From NCBI RefSeq assembly GCF_900220985.1, contig NZ_OCPC01000002.1:1-64000 (forward strand): a stretch of 64,000 bases of DNA, read 5' to 3'. This DNA comes from Parahoeflea halophila. GTDB lineage: Bacteria; Pseudomonadota; Alphaproteobacteria; Rhizobiales; Rhizobiaceae. The notes beneath the pieces are model-generated. The model was not told the origin of the DNA. It worked only from the letters and a program-made list of their open reading frames with translations, and did not search any database. Shown one piece after another: positions 1 to 10,651 of the stretch; the stretch's first letter is position 1; the number at the start of each line of letters is the position of its first letter. The position numbers and the translations under genes were made by a program.

Positions 1-39
1 TTGGCGCCAGCGGCGCGCCGCCCTCGTTGTGTGAGCGGG

Positions 40-68
40 TTATAGGGGCACCCCACCAAATGAGTCAA
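40..68 (-). promoter_or_regulatory. Strong sigma70 promoter pointing out of the left edge, probably for an rRNA or tRNA operon
   Basis: Read on the minus strand there is TTGACT (63-68), a spacer of exactly 17 bases, then CTATAA (40-45). This is close to the rhizobial housekeeping consensus (TTGAC, 17, CTATAT). Just upstream of the -35, positions 69-115 are rich in A and T tracts like an UP element, and the bases after the -10 are a GC-rich discriminator. That combination is typical of stringently controlled stable-RNA promoters. The transcript would start near position 33 and run out of the window, so the target gene is not visible and the rRNA/tRNA assignment is inference. Confidence 0.65.
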
Positions 69-378
69 CACTCTTTTTCAACAAAATCGAATTTTTCTCA
101 TTTTTTTCTGGAACCTTTTCCGTCGGGCAGCTGATGGATGTCTCGTGTATATATAAAGCGCCTTTTTCCGCCCTTTCTGCCATACAGCCGCCGGAATTCG
201 ACCTACAAGGTTTGGGAAGGCCGCGCGGCGCCCCGGTAGGGGTGAGTGCTTCAGCAGGCAACGGCGTGTTTGCCGACTTCGATTTGACACATGGCCCGGT
301 GCAGGGCACATCTGCTCCGGGACTGGTGACACAGGCCTGAGCAGAGGGACAGACCAGCACGTTCCACCCGGAGGACGA
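69..378. other. Intergenic region between the leftward promoter and the M23 peptidase gene
   Basis: About 310 bases without a convincing gene. The left part (69-125) is T-rich on the plus strand and probably serves the leftward promoter. A TTGACA lies at 284-289, but no good -10 follows at the right distance, so no promoter is called for the rightward gene. Short open frames here lack ribosome binding sites and recognisable similarity. The last bases carry GGAGG just before the start codon at 379. Confidence 0.5.
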
Positions 379-2325
379 ATGCCAAACGACGATTTTCTTG
401 CACGGCAGATGGGCGATCAACCGCCGCTGCTGGCCGGCGGCCGCAAGCCCCCGGACAAGCGCGAGATTTCGCTGCGCTGGCTGTCGGGCACCTTCATGAC
501 TGGCATCACCTCCAGCCTGTTGATGGGTGTGGCCCTGTTTGGCGCCATGGAAGGCCGTGAACAGCTGGCCATTCCCGCCGAGGCACTGGCATCGACAGAT
601 CTGAATGCCGGCGGCCTTGCCGCGGTCGAGAAGGGCGCGCGCCTGATCCAGTCGGTCGTCACCGCCAAACCGGCCGACAAGAGCGTCATGGAAGTCTCCA
701 CCATGGTTCGCGACGGCGACCGCGACGTGGTCCGGCGCCAGCCCTTTGCCCACGTCAAGATTGCGCTTGCCGCCAACCATCCCAATGCCACCGCCAAGTC
801 CTATCCGGAATTCAACCCGCTCAAGATATTCTCAGCCGGCGAGGACGAGGCGGGCTCCAGTGTGCGCACCGGCGTGATCTACGGCGCCGAGGTCGATTCG
901 GAAATCAGCCTGCGCTCGGTCGACTTCCCGCTCGAGGCACCGGGGCATCCGTTCGCCGCGTCGATGACCCTGGACGAGGCCGAGGAAACCGTCCGCACCA
1001 ACGGCTCGGTATTGACCGACGGCTCAGTGCAGTTCGCCTCGCTCAACTATGTCGATCCGCGCCGCTTTGGTTCGAACCGTCTGGAACTTGATTTCAGCGC
1101 CAGCCTCAACGCCCGCGTCATTGCCGAAAATGTTTCCGTGGCATCCTACTCGCCGCAGACGTTCGAACGCGTCGACTATGTTGATGACATCATACCGGTG
1201 CGCAAGGCCGCGGCCCTGTCCGATATCCTGGATGGCGCAGGCTATTTGGCGCAGCAATATGAAGCGGCTCTGGTAGCCCTGTCACGGCAGATAAAGATCG
1301 AGAAGATCCCCGCCCAGGCTGTCATTCGCGTCGGTATCGAGCAGTCCGGCGAGACGGCACGGATCATTCGTGTAAGCGTTTACCACAACTCCAGCCACAT
1401 GATCACCGTGGCGCTGTCGGATTACAACGGCTTCATCATCGGCAACGAACCGCCGCCGACGCCCGCGGTCCGGTCGGCATTTGACGAGACCGCCCCCGTG
1501 GCGACCGCCCGTGACCTGCCCAACATCTATGATGGGATCTACCGGTCTGCGCTGCTTTACGGCATGTCCGAAGACATGGTCGGGCAGGTCATCCGTATGC
1601 TGGCCAGCAGTGTCGACTTCCAGTCCCAGCTGCGTCCATCCGACACGCTCGAAGCCTTCTTTTCCGTTGCCGACGACAGCGGCATCGCGACGGAAGACTC
1701 CGAGCTCCTCTTTGTCAACGCCAGGTTCGGCGGCAATACGATCCGGCTCTACCGCTTCCAGCATCCGGAAGACAACTCCATCGACTACTATGACGAGGAG
1801 GGCCGCAGCGCCAGACAGTTCCTGTTGCGCAATCCGGTGCCCAACGGCAAGTTCCGCTCCGGCTTCGGCATGCGCCGTCACCCGATCCTGAAATATTCCC
1901 GCATGCATACGGGCGTCGACTGGTCCGCGCCGAGGGGAACGCCGATCATCGCCTCCGGCAACGGCGTGGTCGAGAAGGCCGGCTGGGATTCGGGCGGCTA
2001 TGGACGCCAGACCATCATCCGTCACGCCAACGGTTACAAATCCAGCTATTCGCACCAGAATTCGATCGCCAAGGGGGTCAGCCCCGGCGCCAAGGTGCGA
2101 CAGGGACAGGTGATCGGAACCGTCGGCTCGACCGGCCTGTCGACCGGCCCGCATCTGCACTACGAACTGATCGTCAACGGCAACAAGGTCGATCCGATGC
2201 GGATTCGACTTCCTGACGGCAAGTCGCTCAAGGGAGAGGCCTATGCGATGTTTGCCCGCGAGCGCGACCGTATCAACGCTTTGCTCGACATAAAGAGCGC
2301 CGACAGGGAAGTTGCCAGCCGGTAG
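379..2325 (+). CDS. M23 family metallopeptidase (LytM-type), membrane anchored
   Basis: A 648-residue envelope protein predicted to cut peptidoglycan cross-bridges. One membrane segment lies near residues 34-57, so the rest should be periplasmic. The C-terminal M23/LytM domain spans roughly residues 485-620 and keeps the zinc ligands: His510 and Asp514 in HTGVD, and the HLH motif at 592-594. A YSH motif near residue 559 fits the fold. The long middle part (about 60-480) is typical of rhizobial M23 proteins and has no motif I can name. The start is supported by GGAGG six bases upstream. The intact catalytic residues argue for an active enzyme rather than an EnvC/NlpD-like activator, but that is inference. 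Confidence 0.9.
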   Translation: MPNDDFLARQMGDQPPLLAGGRKPPDKREISLRWLSGTFMTGITSSLLMGVALFGAMEGREQLAIPAEALASTDLNAGGLAAVEKGARLIQSVVTAKPADKSVMEVSTMVRDGDRDVVRRQPFAHVKIALAANHPNATAKSYPEFNPLKIFSAGEDEAGSSVRTGVIYGAEVDSEISLRSVDFPLEAPGHPFAASMTLDEAEETVRTNGSVLTDGSVQFASLNYVDPRRFGSNRLELDFSASLNARVIAENVSVASYSPQTFERVDYVDDIIPVRKAAALSDILDGAGYLAQQYEAALVALSRQIKIEKIPAQAVIRVGIEQSGETARIIRVSVYHNSSHMITVALSDYNGFIIGNEPPPTPAVRSAFDETAPVATARDLPNIYDGIYRSALLYGMSEDMVGQVIRMLASSVDFQSQLRPSDTLEAFFSVADDSGIATEDSELLFVNARFGGNTIRLYRFQHPEDNSIDYYDEEGRSARQFLLRNPVPNGKFRSGFGMRRHPILKYSRMHTGVDWSAPRGTPIIASGNGVVEKAGWDSGGYGRQTIIRHANGYKSSYSHQNSIAKGVSPGAKVRQGQVIGTVGSTGLSTGPHLHYELIVNGNKVDPMRIRLPDGKSLKGEAYAMFARERDRINALLDIKSADREVASR

Positions 2326-2415
2326 TCCAGGCCCGCCGGTGAGTCATGCCGGTCCCGCCCCGGGCACTTGGCCGGCGTCGCGACGGGCGCGTTTCCAGCC
2401 GTCCTGCCAAATGGA

Positions 2416-2441
2416 AAAGGCGGGCCCGAAGACCCGCCTTT
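2416..2441. terminator. Bidirectional Rho-independent terminator between the M23 gene and clpB
   Basis: A 9-bp stem AAAGGCGGG / CCCGCCTTT (2416-2424 with 2433-2441) and an 8-base loop sit between two convergent genes. The A-run on one side and T-run on the other let it work in both directions. Confidence 0.75.
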
Positions 2442-2469
2442 CATGCCCGCTTTTCGCGCTTTTCGTCAG

Positions 2470-5097
2470 TCAGGCGGCTTCGCCCGGCTGATCGTCGGTA
2501 TCGGAGGGCGTTTCAGCCGAGACCGAAAACACCAGCCGGTCCGAGCCTGCGCCGACAGACACGTGACTGCCTTCGCCGACCTCGCCCAGCAGGATCTTTT
2601 CAGCCAGCGGATCCTGCACGTATTTCTGCACCACCCGCTTGAGGGGACGCGCGCCATAGGCTGGATCATAGCCCTTGTCGGCAAGCCAGTTCCGCGCCTC
2701 CTCGTCGAGCGACACATCGATCTTGCGGTCGACCAGCAGCTTGCCGAGCCGGGAAAGCTGGATGTCGACGATCGCGCCCATTTCAGAGCGCCGCAGGCGG
2801 TGGAACAGGATGATCTCGTCGATCCGGTTGAGAAATTCCGGTCGGAACGACGACCGCACGACGTTCATCACGTCGTCGCGCACTGCATCCGCGTCCTGAT
2901 CGTCGGTAAGTGCAGCCAGGTATTCCGACCCCAGGTTCGACGTCATCACGATCAGCGTGTTGCGGAAGTCGACCGTCCGGCCCTGACCATCGGTCAGGCG
3001 GCCGTCGTCGAGCACCTGCAACAACACGTTGAAGACGTCGGGATGCGCCTTTTCGATCTCATCGAACAAAATCACCTGGTAAGGCCTGCGCCGCACCGAT
3101 TCGGTCAGCGCCCCGCCTTCGTCGTAGCCAACATAGCCGGGAGGCGCGCCGATCAGACGCGAGACCGAGTGCTTCTCCATGTACTCGGACATGTCCATCC
3201 GAATCAGCGCGGTCTCGTCATCGAACAGGAACTCGGCGAGGGCCTTGGTGAGCTCGGTCTTGCCGACACCCGTCGGCCCGAGAAAGATGAACGAGCCCAT
3301 CGGCCGGTTCGGATCCTGCAGGCCCGCACGCCCGCGGCGAACAGCCTTCGACACGGCCTGAACCGCTTCACCCTGGCCAACGACGCGCTTGCCGATCTCG
3401 TCTTCCATTCTGAGCAGCTTGTCGCGCTCGCCTTCCAGCATCCGGTCGACCGGGATCCCGGTCCAGCGCGAGACGATATGGGCGATGTGATCAGGCGTCA
3501 CCGTCTCCTCGACCATTCCGGCCGTCCCGCTTTCTTCATGCGCCTCGGCTTCCGTGATCTGGCGCTCAAGCGCGGGAATCTCCGCATAGGCCAGTTCACC
3601 AGCACGCTGGTACTCGCCGTTGCGCTGGGCAATGGCAAGCTCGTTGCGCGCCTCTTCCAGCTTCAGCTTCAGCTCTGCAGCCATGCCCAGTTTCTGCTTC
3701 TCAGACTGCCACCGGGCCGTCATTGCAGCAGACTTTTCCTCGATGTCCGAGAGCTCCTTGTCGAGCCGCTCGAGCCTGTCTTTCGAAGCCTGGTCGGTCT
3801 CCTTCTTCAAGGCCTCACGCTCGATCTTCAGCTGCATGATGCGGCGGTCGAGCTCGTCGAGCTCCTCCGGCTTGGAATCAACCTGCATCCTCAACCGCGC
3901 CGCCGATTCGTCCACCAGGTCAATCGCCTTGTCCGGCATGAACCGGTCGGTGATGTAACGGTTGGAGAGCACGGCCGCCGACACCAAGGCCGAGTCGCTG
4001 ATCCGCACCATGTGGTGCTGCTCGTATTTTTCCTTCAGTCCGCGCAGGATCGAGACTGTGTCCTCCACAGTCGGCTCCTCCACCATCACCGGCTGAAACC
4101 GCCGGGCGAGCGCTGGATCTTTCTCCACATGCTTGCGGTATTCATCCAGCGTGGTGGCCCCGACGCAGTGCAGCTCGCCACGCGCCAGCGCGGGCTTGAG
4201 CAGGTTGGAGGCGTCCATCGCCCCATCCGACTTGCCGGCGCCGACCAGCGTGTGCATCTCATCGATAAACAGGATGATTTCGCCATTGTTGGCCTGAATT
4301 TCCGACAACACCGCCTTCAGCCGTTCCTCGAACTCGCCCCGGTACTTGGCCCCGGCGATCAGCGCGCCCATGTCGAGCGCCATCAACTGCTTGTCCTTGA
4401 GCGATTCGGGCACGTCGCCATTGACGATCCGGAGTGCCAGGCCTTCCGCGATTGCGGTCTTGCCCACGCCGGGTTCACCGATCAGCACAGGGTTGTTCTT
4501 GGTCCGGCGCGACAGCACCTGGATTGTGCGGCGGATTTCATCGTCCCGGCCGATCACCGGGTCGAGCTTGCCTTCGCGCGCAGCCTCTGTCAGGTCGCGA
4601 GCGTATTTCTTCAAGGCATCGAAGCCCTGTTCGGCGCCGGCGCTGTCCGCCGTCCGGCCCTTGCGGATATCATTGATGGTCTGGTTCAGGGCCTGCGCCG
4701 TCACACCGGCATTCTTCAGGATCTTCGAGGTTTCAGAGGACGCTTCGATCACAAGAGCCAGAAGCAAACGTTCGACCGTGACAAAGCTGTCCCCGGCCTT
4801 CTTTGAGGCGTCTTCGGCGGACTGAAACACCTTGGCCACGGGCTGCGAGAGATAAAGCTGGCCGTTGCCGCCAGAGACCTTTGGCAGTTTCGCAATCGCC
4901 GCGTCATTGGCAAGCCGAACATCGGCTGGCCTGCCGCCGGCGCGTTCGATCAGGGATGACGCCATGCCTTGGTCGTCGTCCATCAGCACCTTGAGCAGGT
5001 GCTCGGGCATGAACTGCTGGTGGCCTTCGGCCAGCGCATAGGATTGCGCCGACTGGATGAAGCCGCGAACGCGTTCCGAGTATTTTTCGATATTCAT
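2470..5097 (-). CDS. clpB: ATP-dependent disaggregase ClpB
   Basis: An 875-residue AAA+ chaperone of the HSP100 family that solubilises aggregated proteins together with DnaK. Order of domains: Clp N repeat domain (about 1-145); first AAA+ module with Walker A GEPGVGKT near residue 205; the long middle coiled-coil domain (about 400-530, rich in E, K and L); second AAA+ module with Walker A GPTGVGKT near residue 605; and the C-terminal D2-small domain. Length and the presence of the middle domain separate it from ClpA and ClpC. AAAGGAG precedes the start codon. Heat-shock control is expected from the family, but I found no clear RpoH promoter upstream. Confidence 0.98.
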   Translation of the reverse strand: MNIEKYSERVRGFIQSAQSYALAEGHQQFMPEHLLKVLMDDDQGMASSLIERAGGRPADVRLANDAAIAKLPKVSGGNGQLYLSQPVAKVFQSAEDASKKAGDSFVTVERLLLALVIEASSETSKILKNAGVTAQALNQTINDIRKGRTADSAGAEQGFDALKKYARDLTEAAREGKLDPVIGRDDEIRRTIQVLSRRTKNNPVLIGEPGVGKTAIAEGLALRIVNGDVPESLKDKQLMALDMGALIAGAKYRGEFEERLKAVLSEIQANNGEIILFIDEMHTLVGAGKSDGAMDASNLLKPALARGELHCVGATTLDEYRKHVEKDPALARRFQPVMVEEPTVEDTVSILRGLKEKYEQHHMVRISDSALVSAAVLSNRYITDRFMPDKAIDLVDESAARLRMQVDSKPEELDELDRRIMQLKIEREALKKETDQASKDRLERLDKELSDIEEKSAAMTARWQSEKQKLGMAAELKLKLEEARNELAIAQRNGEYQRAGELAYAEIPALERQITEAEAHEESGTAGMVEETVTPDHIAHIVSRWTGIPVDRMLEGERDKLLRMEDEIGKRVVGQGEAVQAVSKAVRRGRAGLQDPNRPMGSFIFLGPTGVGKTELTKALAEFLFDDETALIRMDMSEYMEKHSVSRLIGAPPGYVGYDEGGALTESVRRRPYQVILFDEIEKAHPDVFNVLLQVLDDGRLTDGQGRTVDFRNTLIVMTSNLGSEYLAALTDDQDADAVRDDVMNVVRSSFRPEFLNRIDEIILFHRLRRSEMGAIVDIQLSRLGKLLVDRKIDVSLDEEARNWLADKGYDPAYGARPLKRVVQKYVQDPLAEKILLGEVGEGSHVSVGAGSDRLVFSVSAETPSDTDDQPGEAA

Positions 5098-5235
5098 GGT
5101 CTACTCCTTTACATGTCCCGCCCTGTAGCGGCGCGGGACAGCGGGTCCGGATGAGCTCCCGTAAGCGGCAAGCCCGTTTGATGCACCTGATATGGGTATT
5201 CACGGTTGGGCGATAAAGGCCAAGCTGCGCAATAA

Positions 5236-5265
5236 AAAACCCCGGCTGGGAACAACCGGGGTTTT
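5236..5265 (-). terminator. Rho-independent terminator downstream of the DUF4167 gene
   Basis: A perfect 10-bp stem AAAACCCCGG / CCGGGGTTTT (5236-5245 with 5256-5265) with a 10-base loop. On the minus strand it is followed by more T residues. It lies just after the stop codon of the leftward gene at 5289 and separates it from clpB. Confidence 0.85.
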
Positions 5266-5288
5266 GTCATCAGTCGAAAGATCTGCAC

Positions 5289-6014
5289 TTACTCGGCAGC
5301 GGCCGGTTCGGCAGCGGCCGCTTGCTCGTCAGAAGAACTTGAAGCAGCCTCGCTATTGTCTTCCGCCCGCACCCTCTTCGGCCGGCCGCGGCGGCGCGGC
5401 GCAGGCTTGGCGACGGCTTCTTCGTCAGACGCGCCTTCTCCGATCGCGACTTCGGCGGGAACCCCTTCGATCACCGGCTGAGGTGCATCCGCATCATAGG
5501 CAGCCTTTTGCTTTGGCTCCGGGCGCGGTTTGCGGTCCTGGCGCTCACCCCGCTCCTGGCGGTCGTTGCGTTCGCCCCGGTCCTGCCGGGACTGACGCTC
5601 CGGGCGGCCCTGCTGCTCGGAACGCTGGTCCTGCGAATTGCTGTTGGTGTCATTGCCGTCATCGGTATCGCGATCGTCATCATTCTGATCTTGCGACTCG
5701 CGGGCCTGCGACTGGTTGTCGTCACGCTGGAAGCGCTCTTGCATCTGCGCCTGAGCGGTCAGGATGATCCGATTATAATGCTCTGCATGCTGCAGGTAGT
5801 TCTCGGCCATCACCCGGTCGCCGGAACTTTGCGCATCGCGGGCAAGGTTCATGTATTTTTCCGCCACGTGCTGGGCGGTTCCGCGAATCTTTACGTCGGG
5901 ACCGGAGCTGTCATAGGAGCGCGAAAGCGGGTTCTGGCCCTTGCGGTTGCCCCCGCCATTATTGTTGTTTCCGCTGCGTCCGCGACCGCGCTTGTTTTGC
6001 TGTCCTGGCCTCAT
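5289..6014 (-). CDS. DUF4167 domain-containing protein, basic and low complexity
   Basis: A 241-residue protein of a family confined largely to Alphaproteobacteria and of unknown function. The N-terminus (MRPGQQNKRGRGR, then an Asn/Gly run) is arginine-rich, and the recognisable DUF4167 block (about residues 25-95) contains the YLQHAEHYNRI segment. The middle is a Q/D/N/R-rich disordered stretch. Near the C-terminus there is RRRGRPKR, an AT-hook-like motif, followed by an Ala/Glu tail. The composition suggests nucleic-acid binding, possibly RNA, but this is inference. The start at 6014 is chosen because family members begin with this motif and AGGTGA lies upstream; the frame stays open another 37 codons. 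Confidence 0.85.
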   Translation of the reverse strand: MRPGQQNKRGRGRSGNNNNGGGNRKGQNPLSRSYDSSGPDVKIRGTAQHVAEKYMNLARDAQSSGDRVMAENYLQHAEHYNRIILTAQAQMQERFQRDDNQSQARESQDQNDDDRDTDDGNDTNSNSQDQRSEQQGRPERQSRQDRGERNDRQERGERQDRKPRPEPKQKAAYDADAPQPVIEGVPAEVAIGEGASDEEAVAKPAPRRRGRPKRVRAEDNSEAASSSSDEQAAAAEPAAAE

Positions 6015-6330
6015 TCGATAGTCACCTGGTTGTTTTCCTGAAAAAATCTGTTGGGCGCTTTGGCCAGAAGATCTGGCTCGCAGGTTGCGCCGCGACAAAG
6101 GATCATCCACGGATCCCGTCACCATTATGGGTTCAAATTCAGATACCCGCGCCAGAGGCTTTCCTGCGAACCGACGTCAAATTTTGTGGGTTCTGAGAGC
6201 CGAGCCACTGCGGATCGAATCTGTTTCAAGACTTGCTATCCGGCGCTGATCGGGAAACTAGACATATTTGCCTGCAATTCCAAGCCTTTTCTTGAAGATG
6301 CGGTGAAATGCCCTTTTCCGGCACCATTGG
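6015..6330. other. Intergenic region upstream of the DUF4167 gene
   Basis: About 316 bases between the DUF4167 start and the prmC stop. It should carry the DUF4167 promoter and 5' leader. I see no convincing promoter pair, hairpin terminator, RNA gene or conserved small ORF. An unused in-frame extension of the DUF4167 frame covers 6015-6125. Confidence 0.4.
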
Positions 6331-7215
6331 TCACGCCCGCGGTTTGAACACCAGCACCCGGTCGACGCCTCCAAGATCGGCAAAAACTCCAATGCGATCA
6401 AACCTACTCGCGTGGAAAATCGCAGTCACCGCCGGGCTTTGCCCAATTCCGATCTCCAACGCCAGGTATCCGTCCTTCTCCAGCCGGCTTCCTGACTGTG
6501 CTGCGATCAGCCTGTAGGCCGCGAGCCCGTCCGGACCGCCATCGAGCGCCAGCACCGGATCATGTTCGATGACGTCCCGCGCCAACGAAGCCAGGTCGGC
6601 TGTCGGGATATAGGGCGGATTGGAGACGATCAGGTCAAATCGGGATTCGATGCCGGTGAGCCAGTTCCCCGTGGTCGCAGTGTAACGCCCTGCAAGTCCA
6701 AGTGCTTCGGCATTTTCGCGGGCGGTCGCCACGGCCTGTGCCGACACATCGATACCGAGGCATCGCGCGTGGGGGCACTCCGCAACCAGCGCCAGGCCGA
6801 TGGCGCCGGTCCCGATGCCCAGATCGACGATTGAACAGCTTCCCTTTGCATCCGAAATTTCGCGCATCAGCGGTAGTACCGATTCAACCAGGGTTTCGGT
6901 ATCCGGGCGTGGCTCGAGCGTTGCCGGGGACAGTCCCAGCTTGAGCCCGTAAAATTCCCGCGAACCCAGAATGCGGTGTACGGGCATTCCGTCCAGCCGT
7001 TTCTGCAGCGCCTTGCCCAATCGATCCTGAATGCTCTGCGTCAGCACCATCTCGCCCGCCGTCGCCAGCTGATGCGGTTCCACCCCGGCAAGATTGGCCA
7101 CCAGCAATCGGGCATCAAGATCGGCGCTCTCAAGTCCGGCTGACCGAAACGCGGCGCGCATCGCAAGCCAGGCTTCACCCAGGCTGGTTGTCCTTGCCTG
7201 GTCAGGCTTGGTCAT
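6331..7215 (-). CDS. prmC: Peptide chain release factor N5-glutamine methyltransferase PrmC (HemK)
   Basis: A 294-residue SAM-dependent enzyme that methylates the glutamine of the GGQ motif in release factors. The N-terminal helical domain (about 1-95) is followed by a Rossmann methyltransferase domain with the SAM motif [16 protein letters not shown] and the diagnostic substrate-binding NPPYIP near residue 197. It follows prfA on the same strand and overlaps it by 14 bases, so enzyme and substrate are translationally coupled. Confidence 0.96.
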   Translation of the reverse strand: MTKPDQARTTSLGEAWLAMRAAFRSAGLESADLDARLLVANLAGVEPHQLATAGEMVLTQSIQDRLGKALQKRLDGMPVHRILGSREFYGLKLGLSPATLEPRPDTETLVESVLPLMREISDAKGSCSIVDLGIGTGAIGLALVAECPHARCLGIDVSAQAVATARENAEALGLAGRYTATTGNWLTGIESRFDLIVSNPPYIPTADLASLARDVIEHDPVLALDGGPDGLAAYRLIAAQSGSRLEKDGYLALEIGIGQSPAVTAIFHASRFDRIGVFADLGGVDRVLVFKPRA

Positions 7216-8287
7216 AAGTGCCCAGGGTCGCCAGCAGGCCGGCCTGATGATCGGAAATCAGGGCATCCACAATCTCGTCGATCTCGCCCATCATCATTCG
7301 GTCAAGCTTGTAGAGGGTAAGATTGATCCGGTGGTCGGTCACCCTGCCCTGCGGGAAATTGTAGGTCCGGATCCGTTCCGACCGGTCCCCCGAGCCAACT
7401 TGGCTGCGCCGCGACTGCGAACGCTCCTCATCGGCCTTCTGCCGTTCCATATCATAAAGGCGCGCCCTGAGTACCTGCATTGCCCGGGCCCGGTTCTGGT
7501 GCTGGGATTTTTCCGAAGACGTCACCACCAGTCCGGTCGGAATATGGGTGATACGCACCGCTGAATCGGTGGTGTTGACGTGCTGGCCGCCGGCACCGGA
7601 TGCTCGCATCGTATCGATCCGGATATCTTCCGGGCGCACCTCGATATCGATGTCTTCCGCTTCCGGCAAGACCGCCACGGTCGCCGCCGAAGTGTGGATG
7701 CGACCACCAGACTCGGTTTCAGGCACCCGCTGGACCCGGTGCACACCGGATTCGAATTTCAGCCGTGCGAACACACCCTTGCCTGAGACGGTGGCAATGA
7801 TCTCCTTGTACCCGCCGGCTTCGCCTTCGCTCGCCGACAGCACCTCGACGCGCCATCCCTGCGATGAGGCATAGCGCTCATACATGCGGAAGAGGTCACC
7901 GGCGAACAGTGCCGCCTCCGAACCGCCCGTACCGGCACGAATTTCGACGATGGCGCTGCGTTCGTCGGCCGCGTCCTTGGGCAAAAGCATGATCTCGATC
8001 TGCTGCTCCAGCTTCTCGATCTTTGCCTTGAGTGCCTTCAGCTCTTCATCCGCCATCTCCCGCATTTCGCGGTCGGTCGAACTGTCGGCCAGCATCGCCA
8101 TCAGATCGGCACGCTCGGCCTCGGCTTTCGCCAGTTCGCGAATTTCGCCGACAAGTGGCTGCAGTTCGGAATATTCGGATGCCAGTTTCACATAGGTATC
8201 CGCATCCGGCCCCGCCGACATGCGGGCCTCCACCTCACCGAAACGCCGTTCGAGTTCACGTATTTTTTGGGTCGGCAATCGCGCCAT
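7202..8287 (-). CDS. prfA: Peptide chain release factor 1
   Basis: A 361-residue class I release factor recognising UAA and UAG. It has the RF1-type tripeptide anticodon PET in [10 protein letters not shown] (about residue 188) and the catalytic GGQ in GAGGQHVN (about residue 233). The length is normal for bacterial RF1, and no programmed frameshift is present (that belongs to RF2). It starts nine bases after the end of ptsP and overlaps prmC at its end, so ptsP-prfA-prmC is probably one transcript. Confidence 0.98.
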   Translation of the reverse strand: MARLPTQKIRELERRFGEVEARMSAGPDADTYVKLASEYSELQPLVGEIRELAKAEAERADLMAMLADSSTDREMREMADEELKALKAKIEKLEQQIEIMLLPKDAADERSAIVEIRAGTGGSEAALFAGDLFRMYERYASSQGWRVEVLSASEGEAGGYKEIIATVSGKGVFARLKFESGVHRVQRVPETESGGRIHTSAATVAVLPEAEDIDIEVRPEDIRIDTMRASGAGGQHVNTTDSAVRITHIPTGLVVTSSEKSQHQNRARAMQVLRARLYDMERQKADEERSQSRRSQVGSGDRSERIRTYNFPQGRVTDHRINLTLYKLDRMMMGEIDEIVDALISDHQAGLLATLGTYDQA

Positions 8288-8295
8288 GTTTGATC

Positions 8296-10557
8296 CTACA
8301 GGCTCACGCCATTGGCGTCGGCGAAATCGGTCAGGAATTCGCGAACAGTTTTCTCGCTACGCTTATCGGCAATCATCGGCAGCAGCGCTTCCTCAAGCTT
8401 GCCCAGATCGAGTGACAGCAGCATCGACTTGACCGGCCCGATTGCCGCAGGCGACATCGAGATATTGCGGAACCCGATACCCAGAAGCGCCATGGCAGAG
8501 AGCGGTTTGCCGGCAATCTCGCCACAAAGGGTCAGCGATGTGTTGGTGCGGTTCGCCGCATCGACAATCTGTCTGAGCACGCGCAGGAACGGGCGGCCGA
8601 GAGGGTCGAACCTGTCGGAGACCCGTGAATTGCCACGATCCACCGCCATCATGAACTGAAACAGATCGTTGGAGCCGACGGAGACGAAATCCACTTCCTC
8701 CATCAGTTCATCGAGTTGCCACAGGAGACTTGGCACCTCGAGCATGGCCCCGAACTGCAGGCTCTTCGGCAACTGATATCCGAAGCGGGAAAGGTGGCGG
8801 ACTTCCTTGTTGAGCAGTTCACGCGCCAGCCGGAGCTCGTTGACCTCGGTGATCATCGGCAGCATCAGCTTGAGCTCGGCGCCGGCAGCCGCCTTCAGGA
8901 GTGCCCTCAACTGGGTCCGCAGCAGGCCAGGCCGGTCCAGCGACAGCCGGACAGCACGCCACCCGAGAGCCGGGTTTTCCTCTTCGGCGGAGCGGAAATA
9001 GGGCACGACCTTGTCGCCACCAATATCAAGAGTCCGGAAGGTCACCGGACTGTCGGCGGCCTGCCGCAGCACGCTGCGGTAGAGGCTTTCCTGCTCATCG
9101 GCCTTGGGCATCGTCGAGGCGATCATGAATTGCAACTCGGTCCGGAACAGCCCGATGCCGCTGGCGCCTGAATCACTCAGTTGCGGAAGATCGACCAGCA
9201 GGCCGGCATTCATCTGCAGGGTGATGTACTGACCATCCCGTGTTCTCGGCTCGACCGTGCGCAACGCCCGGAACTGCTCCTGCCGCTTTGCTCTGAAGCG
9301 GACCTTGTCGGCATAGGCATCCTGAACGTCCGTCATCGGCCGGAGATGCACGACTCCATCCTCGCCATCAACGATGATGGAGTCCCGATTTTCAGCGAGT
9401 GAGGCGATGCCGGTCACCTGTCCGACGACCGGTATTCCCATTGCGCGGGCAACGATCACCACATGGCTTGTCACCGCGCCCTCCTCGAGCACGAGGCCGC
9501 GGATTGCTTCGCGCGGATAATCCAGCAGTTCTGCAGCGCCCATGGCGCGCGCCACGATGATTGCATCCTGCGGCAGACCCTTGCCGCCCGGCACGAATCC
9601 GGTCAGCTGCCGGAGCAGCCGGTTGGCGAGATCATCGAAATCATGCAGCCGTTCGCGCAGATAGGGGTCGGTCATGTGGATCATGCGCGCGCGTGTGTCG
9701 CTCTGCACCTTCTCCACCGCAGCTTCGCAGGTCAGCCCGTTGCGGATCGCTTCTTCAAGCTTGCGAACCCAGCCGCGGTCATGGGCGAACATCCGGTAGG
9801 CTTCGAGAACAGCCCGGTGTTCCCCTTCCATCGACACATCACGCCGCGACAGCATGTTGTCGATGGATATGCGCAGCGATCCCAAAGCCTCTTCGAGCCG
9901 CTCGAGTTCGGCGTCGATATCGTCATTGAGGAGCTCGGTGACCACGATGCGGGGCTCATGCAGAATCACATGGCCAAGTCCGATGCCGTCGCCATAGGCA
10001 TCACCCTCGATCGTCACCGGACGGTTGAGGTCAAGCTCCAGCCCGGGCCGGACGATCTGCTTGAGCTCACCCGCAGCGATCATCTCGGCAAGCACCATCG
10101 ATGTGGTTTCGAGCGCCTCGACCTCGTCGTCACGGTATTTCCGGTGCGCCTTGTTCTGCACCACGAGAACACCCAGCGACCGGCCCGCCCTGAGGATCGG
10201 AACCCCCATGAAGGAATTGTAGACCTCCTCACCGGTTTCCGGCAGGTAGGTAAAAGCAGGATGCGACTGCGCATCGGAGAGATTGAGAGACCGGGCACTG
10301 GCCGCAATCGTGCCGACAAGCCCCTGCCCCATCTTCAGCTGCGCGTGGTGCACCGAATCCTTGTTCAGGCCTTCGGTGGCAAAAAGCTCCAGCGCCCCAT
10401 CGGCGCGAAGCACGTAAAAAGAGCACACTTCGGCAACCATGTTGGCCGCGATCTGGCGGACAATCTGATCAAGGCGCTCCTGCGGCTCAAGGGGCTCCGC
10501 CATCAATTCGCGCAGCCGCCTGAGAAGGACGCGCGGACCTGCGGAAAGGTCTCTCAT
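8296..10557 (-). CDS. ptsP: Phosphoenolpyruvate--protein phosphotransferase PtsP (EI-Ntr)
   Basis: A 753-residue first enzyme of the nitrogen-related phosphotransferase system; it transfers phosphate from PEP to NPr. Domains in order: N-terminal GAF sensory domain (about 15-160, which binds glutamine in characterised homologues), the EI N-terminal HPr-binding domain (about 170-290), the phosphohistidine domain with the active His near residue 365 in [17 protein letters not shown], and the PEP-binding TIM barrel (about 410-700) with LFRTEL and the LCGEIAGKP motif. The GAF domain distinguishes it from the sugar EI. The PTS-Ntr partners are not in this window. Confidence 0.96.
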   Translation of the reverse strand: MRDLSAGPRVLLRRLRELMAEPLEPQERLDQIVRQIAANMVAEVCSFYVLRADGALELFATEGLNKDSVHHAQLKMGQGLVGTIAASARSLNLSDAQSHPAFTYLPETGEEVYNSFMGVPILRAGRSLGVLVVQNKAHRKYRDDEVEALETTSMVLAEMIAAGELKQIVRPGLELDLNRPVTIEGDAYGDGIGLGHVILHEPRIVVTELLNDDIDAELERLEEALGSLRISIDNMLSRRDVSMEGEHRAVLEAYRMFAHDRGWVRKLEEAIRNGLTCEAAVEKVQSDTRARMIHMTDPYLRERLHDFDDLANRLLRQLTGFVPGGKGLPQDAIIVARAMGAAELLDYPREAIRGLVLEEGAVTSHVVIVARAMGIPVVGQVTGIASLAENRDSIIVDGEDGVVHLRPMTDVQDAYADKVRFRAKRQEQFRALRTVEPRTRDGQYITLQMNAGLLVDLPQLSDSGASGIGLFRTELQFMIASTMPKADEQESLYRSVLRQAADSPVTFRTLDIGGDKVVPYFRSAEEENPALGWRAVRLSLDRPGLLRTQLRALLKAAAGAELKLMLPMITEVNELRLARELLNKEVRHLSRFGYQLPKSLQFGAMLEVPSLLWQLDELMEEVDFVSVGSNDLFQFMMAVDRGNSRVSDRFDPLGRPFLRVLRQIVDAANRTNTSLTLCGEIAGKPLSAMALLGIGFRNISMSPAAIGPVKSMLLSLDLGKLEEALLPMIADKRSEKTVREFLTDFADANGVSL

Positions 10558-10651
10558 CGCGCTTCACTCTCCCAATTCGTGTGACCCGCCCGGAAGTTGT
10601 CCCGGCCGGCTGGCAATGGTCGGCTTTTGCCGTTTAACTTGATCCCGTTGG

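Noticed and set aside
284-312. Promoter for the M23 peptidase at TTGACA 284-289
   Set aside because: The hexamer 17 bases later is CACATC, too far from a -10 consensus.
2368-4806. Open frame of about 810 codons on the strand opposite clpB
   Set aside because: It runs antisense through a clear, complete ClpB. Long antisense frames are common in GC-rich coding DNA, and the product has no domain.
5098-5235. Heat-shock (RpoH) promoter upstream of clpB
   Set aside because: A CCCATAT is present on the minus strand at about 5193-5199, but no CTTGAA-like box is at the proper distance.
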